From positions 44,416 to 108,415 of the forward strand of contig JAKCVP010000414.1 of assembly GCA_023512835.1 (NCBI GenBank): a stretch of 64,000 nucleotides of DNA, in the 5' to 3' direction. Positions 42,108-51,752 of this stretch are shown one piece after another. Source of the DNA: Taxillus chinensis. Taxonomy: Eukaryota; Streptophyta; Magnoliopsida; Santalales; Loranthaceae. A program made the translations under genes and the position numbers. The notes beneath the pieces were generated by a model. The model did not search any database, had not been told where the DNA came from, and was given only the letters and a program-made list of their open reading frames with translations. Position 1 is the first letter of the stretch, and each line of letters starts with the position of its first letter.

Positions 42108-44075
42108 TCAGACTTTCGCTGCGTCCTCTTTGAGGCCGACAATCTTGTTAAGCACGACTTTGCCCTTTTCGAGGTCGCTGTCCTTATCCAAGGCAAAGTA
42201 AGCTACGCGCATACCTTGAAACCGTACGTCCCAAGGCCCGGGGTGCTTCAGCTTGATGTGATCCTTGGGCCAGGGCGCAGTCTTTACAACCTCGTTGAAT
42301 CCTGTTTCTACTACAGCGTCGGCGAAGATTTCTTCGCTGTTCTCCGTCAGATCCTTCAAAAAGCCACCTTCAGCAGCATCCGGGTTGTCGCTCTTGAACA
42401 AAGAGTTGAAGATGCGAACTTCAGCTCGCACTGGCGAGTTTCGCGCAGGACAGTTTGCGACCCATTGAATGAAAGCTTGAGGCTTTGTTGGCTTCTCCCC
42501 TTCTGCTGGCTTGCAGTACTTTGCACGTATTTCGGTGACTTTGCCGTTGCTCGCGTCCTTTTCGAACGATGTTGCGAGGATAGGATAAGGCACATTCAGC
42601 AGCCCGACGGTCTTACCGGGGGCCAGACGGAAGAAATTGGGATCGTTCTCCTCGCGGAAATCAGAACGGTCAATGTACAGCTCTCGTGTGAAGGGTACAG
42701 TATGAGAACCCATCTTTTCATCGCCGCGCATAAACTCCAGCGAGATGTCTTCCAGATAATCTTCTCGAAGATCTTCGATTATGACCTTTATCGGATCAGG
42801 AACGAGCATCAGACGCGGAACTGTACGCTCGAGGTATTTCCTTGTGGCTGTCTCCAGACGGACGCGTTGAATGATCGTCACGTTATCTGAGACACCTAGG
42901 TCTGCGACGAAGCTGCGAATCGCGCCGGGAGGGATACCCCGCCGTCGCAGAGCCATGAGTGTGTAAAGACGCGGGTCGTCCCAACCGCGTACAATCTTTT
43001 CGTCGACGAGCTTCAAGATCTTGCGCTTGGAGAGCACGGTTCCAGTGACGTTGAGACGCCCATATTCACGCTGCTGAGGAACAGCAGGAAGCCTGTCTGC
43101 CAGCTGGTTGATTAGCCAATCGTAGGACTCGCGCGCGGTGCGGAACTCCACGGTGCACAACGAGTGAGTGATGGTTTCGAGTGCATCGCAGATGCAATGC
43201 GTAAAGTCGTATGTCGGATAGATCTTCCACTTGTCGCCTGTGCGGTGGTGCTCTGACTTTTCTGTGACACGGTAGGCGGGCATATCCCACATGTAGGGGT
43301 TGCCAGAGCCTAGGATGTCTTGCTTCATGCGAAGTACTACGGCCTTTGGTGGATACTTTCCATCTCGCATGTCGCGGAACTCGCTCAGTGACTCTTCAGA
43401 TGGTCGGTCACGATGCGCACATTCGAAGCGTGGATCCTTATTGCCTTCTCCGCCCTTCTGTAGTTTCATCTCCTCCTGGGTGCAGCGGCACATGTAGGCC
43501 TTTCCGCGCTGGATCAGCTCCTCTGCCAACGCGTAGAGAGTGTCAAAGTTATCCGAAGAATGGGTGATTTTATATGGCTCATAGCCGAGCCATTCTACAG
43601 TCTCGAGGATCGAATCAAAGTACTGTTCCTCCTCAGCACTTGGGTTGGTGTCGTCGTAGCGAAGATAGCATTTGCCGCCATGATACTTGGCGAACCCGAA
43701 GTTGACAGCAATGGCTTTTGCGTGTCCAATATGAAGAAAGCCATTGGGCTCGGGTGGAAACCGTGTGAAGACATGGTCTGCAGCTGGGTTGATCTGATAG
43801 ACGTCCTTGAGCCAGCCAACCTTGAAGCAATTGTCCATGGGATCGAACTCGGTGGGCAGGGGCTCCTCCTCCTTTTTCTTCACTTGCTTGGGCCGAGTCG
43901 GCAGAGTGGCTTTCTCCGCTGCTGCTTTCGCCTGCGCCTCTGCTTTCTTTGCTGCCTTTGCTGCCTTTGCTGCTTCCTTTGCAGCGGCCCGCTTCGAGAC
44001 TTTGGGCTCTCCGTTCTCGCCAACCTCTCCATTGGCCGCCGGAGGAACATCAGCTGGAGTTGCTTCGGACGACAT
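42108..44075 (-). CDS. GLN4: Glutaminyl-tRNA synthetase, cytosolic
   Basis: Single coding exon of 655 residues, ATG at 44075. It charges tRNA-Gln with glutamine in the cytosol. Class I motifs are clear: PPEPNGFLHIGHAKA (HIGH at 115-118) and the KMSKS-type VLSKRK (about 347-352). The tRNA- and amino-acid-pocket segments CYLRYDDTNPSAEEEQYF and YPTYDFTHCICDALETITHS distinguish GlnRS from GluRS. The anticodon-binding beta-barrels fill the C-terminal third. The N terminus (about 22-80) is an Ala/Lys-rich helix instead of the long YqeY-like domain of yeast Gln4. The frame is open further upstream but without ATG. A GTGAGT at about 44174 and an AACGATAAG acceptor at about 44100 indicate a 5' UTR intron. 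The gene is divergent from the P5A ATPase. Confidence 0.95.
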   Translation of the reverse strand: MSSEATPADVPPAANGEVGENGEPKVSKRAAAKEAAKAAKAAKKAEAQAKAAAEKATLPTRPKQVKKKEEEPLPTEFDPMDNCFKVGWLKDVYQINPAADHVFTRFPPEPNGFLHIGHAKAIAVNFGFAKYHGGKCYLRYDDTNPSAEEEQYFDSILETVEWLGYEPYKITHSSDNFDTLYALAEELIQRGKAYMCRCTQEEMKLQKGGEGNKDPRFECAHRDRPSEESLSEFRDMRDGKYPPKAVVLRMKQDILGSGNPYMWDMPAYRVTEKSEHHRTGDKWKIYPTYDFTHCICDALETITHSLCTVEFRTARESYDWLINQLADRLPAVPQQREYGRLNVTGTVLSKRKILKLVDEKIVRGWDDPRLYTLMALRRRGIPPGAIRSFVADLGVSDNVTIIQRVRLETATRKYLERTVPRLMLVPDPIKVIIEDLREDYLEDISLEFMRGDEKMGSHTVPFTRELYIDRSDFREENDPNFFRLAPGKTVGLLNVPYPILATSFEKDASNGKVTEIRAKYCKPAEGEKPTKPQAFIQWVANCPARNSPVRAEVRIFNSLFKSDNPDAAEGGFLKDLTENSEEIFADAVVETGFNEVVKTAPWPKDHIKLKHPGPWDVRFQGMRVAYFALDKDSDLEKGKVVLNKIVGLKEDAAKV

Positions 44076-44348
44076 GATGACCTGCTTGGGCTCTAATCTT
44101 ATCGTTGAGTTATGAAGTGAGAAGCAAAACGATATCAATTGCAACAAAAAGATAGCTGACTGCTGACTCACCACTAGTGTTCGGGGAACGGTGACAATTG
44201 ACCTTTCTTACTGCGATACTCTCGATACAACGAACTGCCAACGTAACTTTTGACGTCGGGTCGCCTGCTCGAGTTTCCTTTCTACTGCTTGTACACATCG
44301 TCAAGCGTTTGGCATCTCCCAGCACATCACAGTCTGGGAAACAGCAAG
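44076..44348. promoter_or_regulatory. Compact bidirectional promoter, GLN4 / SPF1
   Basis: Only 273 bp separate the two ATGs. The interval includes the probable GLN4 leader intron (about 44101-44174), so the shared core promoter is about 150 bp. Both genes are housekeeping in nature. Confidence 0.6.
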
Positions 44349-47300
44349 ATGCCGCTCGTGGATGACCCTCAAATCAGGGCATCGTCTCTGCACAATCCTC
44401 TCCCTCTAGCATTGCATACCTATATCGCGCCTTTCCTCCTCATATGGCCTGCATTTCTCGCCGCGTACCTGAACGAAGACTTCTACGATGACTACATTGA
44501 CGGGCCCGAGTGGACCTTTGTCTACGTCGGCACCATTGTCACGGTTCAATCGCTCCTCTGGCTCACTACTCACTGGACAGTCAACGCGAAAACACTATTC
44601 ACAACCACAGGCGCGCGCAACCTAGAGTCCGCGAATCTGATCAAGATCTTCCCCGTCGAAAACGCTGGTGCACCAGAGATCTGTAAGATTCAACGCGATA
44701 ACCTTGGTGGGGAGCCCAACGTATCTTTCCTGTTTCAAAAGAGACGTTTCCTTTGGGATTCCAGAAAAAAGGCCTTTGCGCCACTGACCTTTGCACTCGA
44801 TGCCACACCCAAGCCCTTTGCAAAGGCTTTCCAGACTACTCGCGGCCTGACAAGTGAGAAAGAGATTGAACGTCTTGAAGAGCATTATGGAGACAACACC
44901 TTTGACATCCCAGTCCCTACGTTCACGGAGCTATTCAAGGAGCATGCAGTAGCGCCATTTTTTGTTTTTCAGGTCTTCACTGTTGGTCTCTGGATGTTGG
45001 ACGAATACTGGTACTACTCCCTATTTACCCTGTTCATGCTGGTTGCTTTCGAAAGTACGGTCGTGTGGCAACGCCAAAGGACGCTGAACGAGTTCCGGGG
45101 TATGACGATCAAGCCTTATAACATCTGGGTCCATCGCACCAAGGGCTGGGAAGAAGTCACAAGTGACAAGCTGCTGCCAGGCGATCTGGTCTCCGTGGGG
45201 CGTACCAAGGAGGACAGCGGCGTGGCTTGCGACATGCTGCTTGTGGAGGGTCAGGCCATTGTCAACGAGGCCATGCTGTCTGGTGAGTCGACGCCAGTCC
45301 TGAAAGACTCTATTCAGCTTCGCGAGGAAGATGCTCGTATCGATCCCGAGGGCGTCGACAAGAACTCTTTCCTATGGGGTGGCACCAAGGTTCTTCAGAT
45401 AACACACGCGACTGGCGAAGAGGCCGAGTTGGCAAGCAGCAAGGCTACCTCTGGTGTCAAGCCTCCTCCCGACAACGGTGCTCTCGCTGTTGTCGTGAAG
45501 ACCGGCTTTGAGACCAGTCAGGGAAGCCTGGTGCGAACCATGATCTTCTCTACTGAGCGTGTCTCGGCTAACAACGCCGAGGCGTTGCTCTTCATCCTGT
45601 TCCTCTGCGTCTTCGCTATTGCTGCTTCCTGGTATGTCTGGACCGAAGGTGTTAAGAAGGATCGTAAACGCTCCAAGCTCATGCTTGACTGCATTCTGAT
45701 CATTACCTCTGTTGTCCCTCCGGAGCTGCCCATGGAATTGTCACTCGCCGTCAACACCAGTCTGGCAGCTTTGAGCAAGTTGGCCATCTTCTGCACAGAG
45801 CCCTTCCGCATTCCCTACGCTGGACGAGTCGACATTGCTTGCTTTGATAAGACCGGAACACTTACTGGTGAGGACCTGGTCGTCGACGGCGTCGCCGGTC
45901 TTCAGCTCACGAATGGCGAGGCTAAGGGCGTGAGTGCACCGAACACGACTCTTCAAAAAGTCAGAGAGACTGGTCTTCACACAACTCTCGTACTTGCGAC
46001 CGCGCATGCTCTTGTGAAGCTGGATGAAGGCGACATTGTTGGCGAGCCAATGGAGAAAGCAACCCTGGCCTCTCTAGGATGGACATTAGATGGCAAAGAC
46101 ACCCTGAACAGCAAGGTCGGAGAACCCATGACCGCACAGATTCGACGCCGTTTCCAGTTCTCCTCTGCGCTCAAACGACAAAGCTCCATCGCTACTATTC
46201 ATGTCAAGGACCGAAAGACTCAGAAAGTAAGCCGGTCTACTTTTGTCGGTGTCAAAGGTGCGCCTGAAACGATTCGCAAATTCCTCATTGATGTGCCTCC
46301 TTTCTACGAGGAGACATTCAAGCATTTCACCCGCAATGGAGCCCGCGTCCTTGCTCTTGCCTACAAGTACCTCTCCCAGGACAGCGAGATCAGCATGGGC
46401 AAGATCAACGACTTCAAGCGCGATGATATCGAGCAAGGCCTGCATTTTGCGGGCTTCTTGGTACTTCAATGCCCTCTCAAGGAAGACGCCCATAAGGCTG
46501 TTCGCATGCTCAACGAGAGCAGTCACAGGGTTATCATGATCACCGGTGACAACCCGCTGACAGCTGTCCATGTTGCTAAGCAGGTTGAGATTGTCGACAG
46601 AGAGACCTTGATTCTGGATGCTCCCGAAGACGATGACTCGGGCAAGAGGCTCGTCTGGCGCAGCGTGGATGACAAGATCAATGAGCCAGTTGACCCTTCG
46701 AAGGAGATTGATGCCGACATCATCAAGAATAAGGACATCTGTGTCACTGGATATGCTCTTGCAAAGTTCAAGGATCAAGCAGCTTTCAAGCAGATCCTTC
46801 GCAACACCTGGGTCTACGCCCGTGTGTCCCCCAAGCAGAAGGAAGACATTCTCATTGGCTTGAAGGAGATGGGCTACGTTACTTGCATGGCTGGTGACGG
46901 TACCAACGATGTCGGCGCTTTGAAGCAAGCGCACATTGGTGTTGCTTTGTTGAATGGTACTCAGGACGCCCTCGATAAGATTGCTGAGAAGTTCCGCAAC
47001 GACAAGATGAAGGGTATCTACGAGAAGCAGTGTGAGATGATGAAACGCTTCAACCAGCCCCAGCCGCCTGTTCCTGTGCAGATCGCTCACTTGTACCCTC
47101 CCGGACCCATCAACCCTCATTACCAGAAAGCGGTTGACCGCGAGAATGAAATCAAGCGGAAGAAGGGTCTCAAAGTTGATCCGCCAAAGGATCAGATTGA
47201 GACCATCACTACACCTGGTGCAAAGGCGCTACAGGAAGCTAACAGGAATGGCGACGCCACACCACAACGGAACACTAAGGCTTCACAGAATGCCCAAGCA

Positions 47301-48290
47301 ATGGCCGACCGCCTCACCTCATCACTTATGGAAGATCTCGACGATGAGCCGCCCACAATCAAGCTGGGCGATGCCTCTGTCGCAGCACCGTTCACCTCTA
47401 AGCTGGCAAATGTCATCGCTATCCCCAACATCATTCGTCAAGGTCGTTGCACTCTCGTTGCGACCATTCAGATGTATAAAATCCTGGCGCTTAACTGTTT
47501 AATCTCTGCATACTCGCTATCAGTCCTCTACTTAGACGGCATCAAATTCGGTGACGGCCAGGTCACCATCTCTGGCATGCTCATGTCCATTTGCTTCCTG
47601 TCTATTTCTCGCGCCAAGACAGTCGAGGGTCTTTCCAAGGAGCGTCCTCAACCTAATATCTTCAACATTTACATCATCGGCTCCATCCTCCTACAGTTTG
47701 CGATCCATATCGTTACGCTCATCTACATCTCGCAGTACGCGCAGCTCACGAGTCCCAAGAACCTCGACTTTGACCCTGATGCTGGTGAAGAGAAGAACAA
47801 GTTTGAGCCAAGTCTCCTCAACAGCGCCATCTATCTCCTTCAGCTCATCCAGCAAGTCTCGACCTTTGCAATCAACTACCAGGGCCGTCCGTTCCGTGAA
47901 TCTATTTCTGAGAACAAGGGCATGTACTGGGGTATCCTGCTCGTCACTGCATTTGCCTTTTCATGCGCGACTGAGTTTGTGCCTGAGATCAATGAGCAAA
48001 TCTCCCTCGTGCCCTTTACCGTTGACTTCAAGATCCGCCTGACGGCTACGATGGTCATCGACTTCGTTGGCTGCTACATTGTGGAGAAGGTCCTCAAGTA
48101 CTTCTTCTCAGACTACAAGCCAAAGGACATTGCTGTGCGCAGACCGGATCAATTGGCGATCGAGGAGGCGAGGAAAAAGGTTGAGGCGGAGGCTGCATTG
48201 CGTGAAAAGTGAGTTTGATGTTGTTCTGCAGCTTGCCGTGTATTATACTGACTGTCACTACTTAGGGAGAAGAGGCTTGGAAAGGCATAG
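44349..48290 (+). CDS. SPF1: P5A-type ATPase, Spf1/Cod1 homologue (ER)
   Basis: The long exon from the ATG at 44349 codes for 1287 residues if read to the TGA at 48210-48212. A GTGAGT donor overlaps that stop (48209), and CTGAC plus CACTACTTAG at about 48250-48265 allow a short last exon ending at 48290. Splicing replaces the stop with EKRLGKA and gives 1294 residues, which I prefer. P-type hallmarks: DKTGT (Asp500), TGD (about 735), GDGTNDVGALK (about 848) and SGEST. The P5A-specific PPELPMEL is at about 457-464. Family members act in the ER membrane, where Spf1/ATP13A1 removes misinserted transmembrane helices. Multiple membrane spans flank the catalytic part. Confidence 0.93.
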
Positions 48291-48535
48291 ACTTTTTCTA
48301 CCTCTTTACTTAATTGTGTGTATAGTTGAGCATCTGGCGCTTCTTCATCAATAGATTGGATTCGATCACTCGTATCTGCTTTTGTTTCTTCTTCATGCTT
48401 CGTTCAGTCGTGACTTTTATCTTTCATCTATACTTTTCCGCGTGGGTCAACACACTGGTACTGTTCATCCTCATCATCATCCTCATCATCAACTCGCGTG
48501 CACACAACCAGCCTCAATCACACACAAAACTGTAC

Positions 48536-51367
48536 TCAAGTACCCTTCAATCCCTCGAGTGCACTCTGCAGCCTGTCCCATCCCTCTGTTCCCTCAAAGA
48601 CATCCCGTCCTTTATTCAGAACACCCCTGACAGCGCTCCTCGCCTTGAACTTCCAGTCCTTCATAACCAACTCGCCACTTCCAGCCGCAAGACCCTCCGT
48701 CCTCTCCCGCGGCCCAAGACTCTCGTACGCATCGGCCAAATCAACAGTGGCATCCACGACACCGTTCCACTCCTCTTCCTTGCCGCTCTCCCAGCCCGGC
48801 TGCGACGTCACTGCTCTCCACGCCTTCTCGTGCGCTTCCAGCGCCGTACCCGGCTTCCCTCGCCACAGCGCCACCTTGGCGACTAATTTCCAGAGATGCG
48901 CAGAGGCCGTGATGAGCGGGATTATCTGCTTGTCGAGCATTTCCACGACGATGCGCGGTAGGCCAGGTTTGCTCGCGTCATAGCTTGACGTGCCGTCCTC
49001 CGTGGCCGACACTTCGATAATGTGCTGGATCAAGTAGTCGAGGATCGTTGCGTCTACGCAGCGCTCACCGTCCGTGGGGCCGCGGAGATCGATTATACGG
49101 CGCATGGCGGCTACGACGTCTGCATAGGAAGGCGGGATCGTCGAGGCGGCTACGGTAAGCAGATTCTCCTGGATACGATGCGAGTTGTGCTTGAGGGTTG
49201 CTGCGCGCTTTAGAGCGGCGAGGGCGTCTCTTTTGTGCTGATTTGGGTCGAGTGCGTCGGATTTGGCGGAGGGCGCTTCCTCTTCGTCGTCGAGACGGAT
49301 CGGAGAGGAGATGCTTGCGGAGGGGTGGACGGGTCCTCGCTTGAGCAGTGCGGTTGCTAGATTCGACCACGCCTCTGCATCTGTGTCGTCTAATTGCACT
49401 GTTCGAGAGAAGGCAGCTGCCGCCTTGTCAAAGTCTTCCAGCTCAAGAAGACAGCAGCCGAGCGCGAACCATGAGCCGTGGTTGAGTTGGTTGACCTTGT
49501 TGGATGCATTGTACGCCTCGGCTGCTTTGCGGAAGTCGTTCGAGGCAAAGTAATGGCGTCCGAGAGAGCGTTGTGCTCGAGCGTAGCGCTTATTCGACAC
49601 AGTCCACGCCTTCTCGTACATCGACGGCTCATGGTCAATGTCGCCCAAGATGCAGTATAGACGTGGAGCATCTGGTGGAGGTGGGTCACGCTCTTTGCCC
49701 TCCCACTTCTCAGCATCGAGATCGATGGCATTGTCGTCCCCGGCTGTTGCGTGGAAGAGTTGGCGGCGAACCATGGCGCGTGCCTTGTCCTCCCGATCGG
49801 TCGCGGCCCAGCAAAGAGCAGCCTCAGCCCACATCTCCAAACGCTCATAAATTTCCAGAGCCGACCGCAGACCACCCAGAGAGACCCATCGCGAGGCAAG
49901 CTCAGCTTCGAGCTCCCATCTGGTTGGGGAGTTGAGCTGATAGATGTAGAGAAGGCGCTCGTTCGCTGGAGCGGATTCCGAGTCTTTCGCACGAGGGAGG
50001 AAAGTACTCTGCCCGGCGCTCTTTTCTGCCTTGGATGAGTCTTCGTGCGTTGTCTCTGCCACTACTTGATCGACAAGAGCCTGCAGTTGTAGGAGACCAC
50101 GCTCCACTGTTCGTGACCGATAGCCTTCAATCCGACTCCGGACTAACAGAGCCTGTGTGTAGACTTGCCAATTTGAGCTTCCTCCTTCGAGAACGCGGAT
50201 TGCGTACGGCAATGTCTCTTCGCGTGTGAGACCATCGGCAGGCGATGTATTTTGAATGGAGGATGCGTATGCAAGAAGCGCAATAGAGTCAAGTGGCTCT
50301 AGCATAGGCTGCTTGTTGGGGTCGAGCTCTTGAAGGCTCCTGGGAAGGTCGTCATATGCCTTTGCTTCTATGGAAGCAGTCGATTTCTCTTTGAATGAGA
50401 TTTTCTCCAGAAGTGTGTCGTCGTTCAAATCCAAGTTCTCAGGCTTTGATCGATCGCCTTCCACGGCGCCATTCGCTGCTTGATCCTCTTTTCGGTCACT
50501 ATTGCTCTTTGCAAGGACTAGCAACTGGCTAAGATCGCGCTGCTGATATTTTGTCCGTTTCCCCAGGAGACCAGTAAGAGCAAATTGAAAGCCTCTGGCG
50601 GTAGTTGCTTCATCCAAAGCTTGTCTCGCCCTCTTGTCGAAGCCATGATGGAGCTGTACGGCCGCCTCCTCTAACAGAAATGCCGACTGCGTATCTCTGT
50701 CGTTTTGCGCCCATGCATGGGAGTCGAGCAGGAGGCGGGTCTGCTGCAGGCTGCGGTATATAGCCTCTTGGAGCTCGGACGAGGTCTCTGAGAGCAGCCG
50801 CTGATGTAGGAATTCTGCACGCAATCGTAGCCAAGGTGTCAACTCAACTGACTTTGCTATCCTTTCACTTTTGATGACAGTGTCCGCGAAACTAAACAAT
50901 TCTACATTCGGTATGAGCTTGTATGGGGCAACTCCGTCGCTGCTAAGCGACAAGATGAGATGCTGCTGGAGGGTTTGACGTGCATCCGAGTCTTTGTCAC
51001 CCAATTTTGGAAAGAGCGTTGATACCGGATCAAAGCTCAAAGGTGGGCCCGTCACATTTGACTGGAGGAAGGCCTGTAAAGAAGCTATTGTAGCGAGGAA
51101 GAGGACATGAGCTTTGAACAAGGAATGCTCTTGACTTGGTGGACCCGGTGCATCCTCTGCGTCTGGTAGCGTGGAGTCTATCTTTTCCAAAATGCTGTTC
51201 TGGAGAGAAGCTGCGACTGAAATTGGTTCGCAAATGCTCTGTACGACTGGCGCAGATAAAACATGGTGGTAGTCTGCTCGTTCAATGGCGCCAATATATG
51301 AGTCGAGTAGTCCACGTAGTCCCTCTGGGAGTGATCGCTTATAGCAAGTGAGTAGAACGTCCGCCAT
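48536..51367 (-). CDS. TPR protein, TTC27/Emw1 family
   Basis: Single exon of 943 residues from the ATG at 51367. The N-terminal half is helical and gives the TTC27 layout. Several TPR units lie at about residues 490-720: LGGLRSALEIYERLEMWAEA, YEKAWTVSNKRYARAQRSLGRHYF, FRKAAEAYNASNKVNQLNHG, SWFALGCCLLELEDFDKAAA and DAEAWSNLATALLK. Family members are Emw1 of fission yeast and mammalian TTC27, with reported roles in cell-wall maintenance and as chaperone-linked factors. The first exact role in this fungus is unknown. The gene is convergent with SPF1 and divergent from the PPR-type gene with 385 bp between starts. Confidence 0.85.
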   Translation of the reverse strand: MADVLLTCYKRSLPEGLRGLLDSYIGAIERADYHHVLSAPVVQSICEPISVAASLQNSILEKIDSTLPDAEDAPGPPSQEHSLFKAHVLFLATIASLQAFLQSNVTGPPLSFDPVSTLFPKLGDKDSDARQTLQQHLILSLSSDGVAPYKLIPNVELFSFADTVIKSERIAKSVELTPWLRLRAEFLHQRLLSETSSELQEAIYRSLQQTRLLLDSHAWAQNDRDTQSAFLLEEAAVQLHHGFDKRARQALDEATTARGFQFALTGLLGKRTKYQQRDLSQLLVLAKSNSDRKEDQAANGAVEGDRSKPENLDLNDDTLLEKISFKEKSTASIEAKAYDDLPRSLQELDPNKQPMLEPLDSIALLAYASSIQNTSPADGLTREETLPYAIRVLEGGSSNWQVYTQALLVRSRIEGYRSRTVERGLLQLQALVDQVVAETTHEDSSKAEKSAGQSTFLPRAKDSESAPANERLLYIYQLNSPTRWELEAELASRWVSLGGLRSALEIYERLEMWAEAALCWAATDREDKARAMVRRQLFHATAGDDNAIDLDAEKWEGKERDPPPPDAPRLYCILGDIDHEPSMYEKAWTVSNKRYARAQRSLGRHYFASNDFRKAAEAYNASNKVNQLNHGSWFALGCCLLELEDFDKAAAAFSRTVQLDDTDAEAWSNLATALLKRGPVHPSASISSPIRLDDEEEAPSAKSDALDPNQHKRDALAALKRAATLKHNSHRIQENLLTVAASTIPPSYADVVAAMRRIIDLRGPTDGERCVDATILDYLIQHIIEVSATEDGTSSYDASKPGLPRIVVEMLDKQIIPLITASAHLWKLVAKVALWRGKPGTALEAHEKAWRAVTSQPGWESGKEEEWNGVVDATVDLADAYESLGPRERTEGLAAGSGELVMKDWKFKARSAVRGVLNKGRDVFEGTEGWDRLQSALEGLKGT

Positions 51368-51752
51368 TTCGAACGGGACGATCCATCTGCTTTTGTAGGA
51401 TTGGATACCAGGAACGAGCGCACGAAGTTGATAGAAACTTTTTGCTTGAAGCTACAGTTTGACATGTGCAAATGCATAATTTTGTGCACATCCCACATCC
51501 TCACAATGCACCGACCCTGCATTTCTCGAGGAAGTCACGACTCTAACCTCATCCTTTTCCATTGCATTGGCTGTACATGTCATTCTCAGCTGATTAGCAA
51601 GTCCTGGCTCGACCCGCGGAGGTATGAAGAAGTGTTTGACGCAGAACCCAACTCATATTCCTGCGCTCGTTGCATCAAGACACGACGGCCACGCGTAGTC
51701 TGCAGGATCCTTATACGATACATTTCTGGCGTGATCCGGTCACCCTTAGCTG
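51368..51752. promoter_or_regulatory. Divergent promoter between TPR and PPR-type genes
   Basis: This 385-bp interval separates two divergent ATGs. The minus-strand frame continues upstream of the TPR ATG but has no domain there, so it is noncoding in my reading. Confidence 0.4.

Noticed and set aside
41946..42890. 314-residue plus-strand open frame over the glutaminyl-tRNA synthetase
   Set aside because: Antisense to the GlnRS C-terminal coding part; no domain and no ATG context.
46086..47120. 344-residue minus-strand open frame within SPF1
   Set aside because: Antisense shadow of the ATPase coding region, whose P-type motifs are certain.
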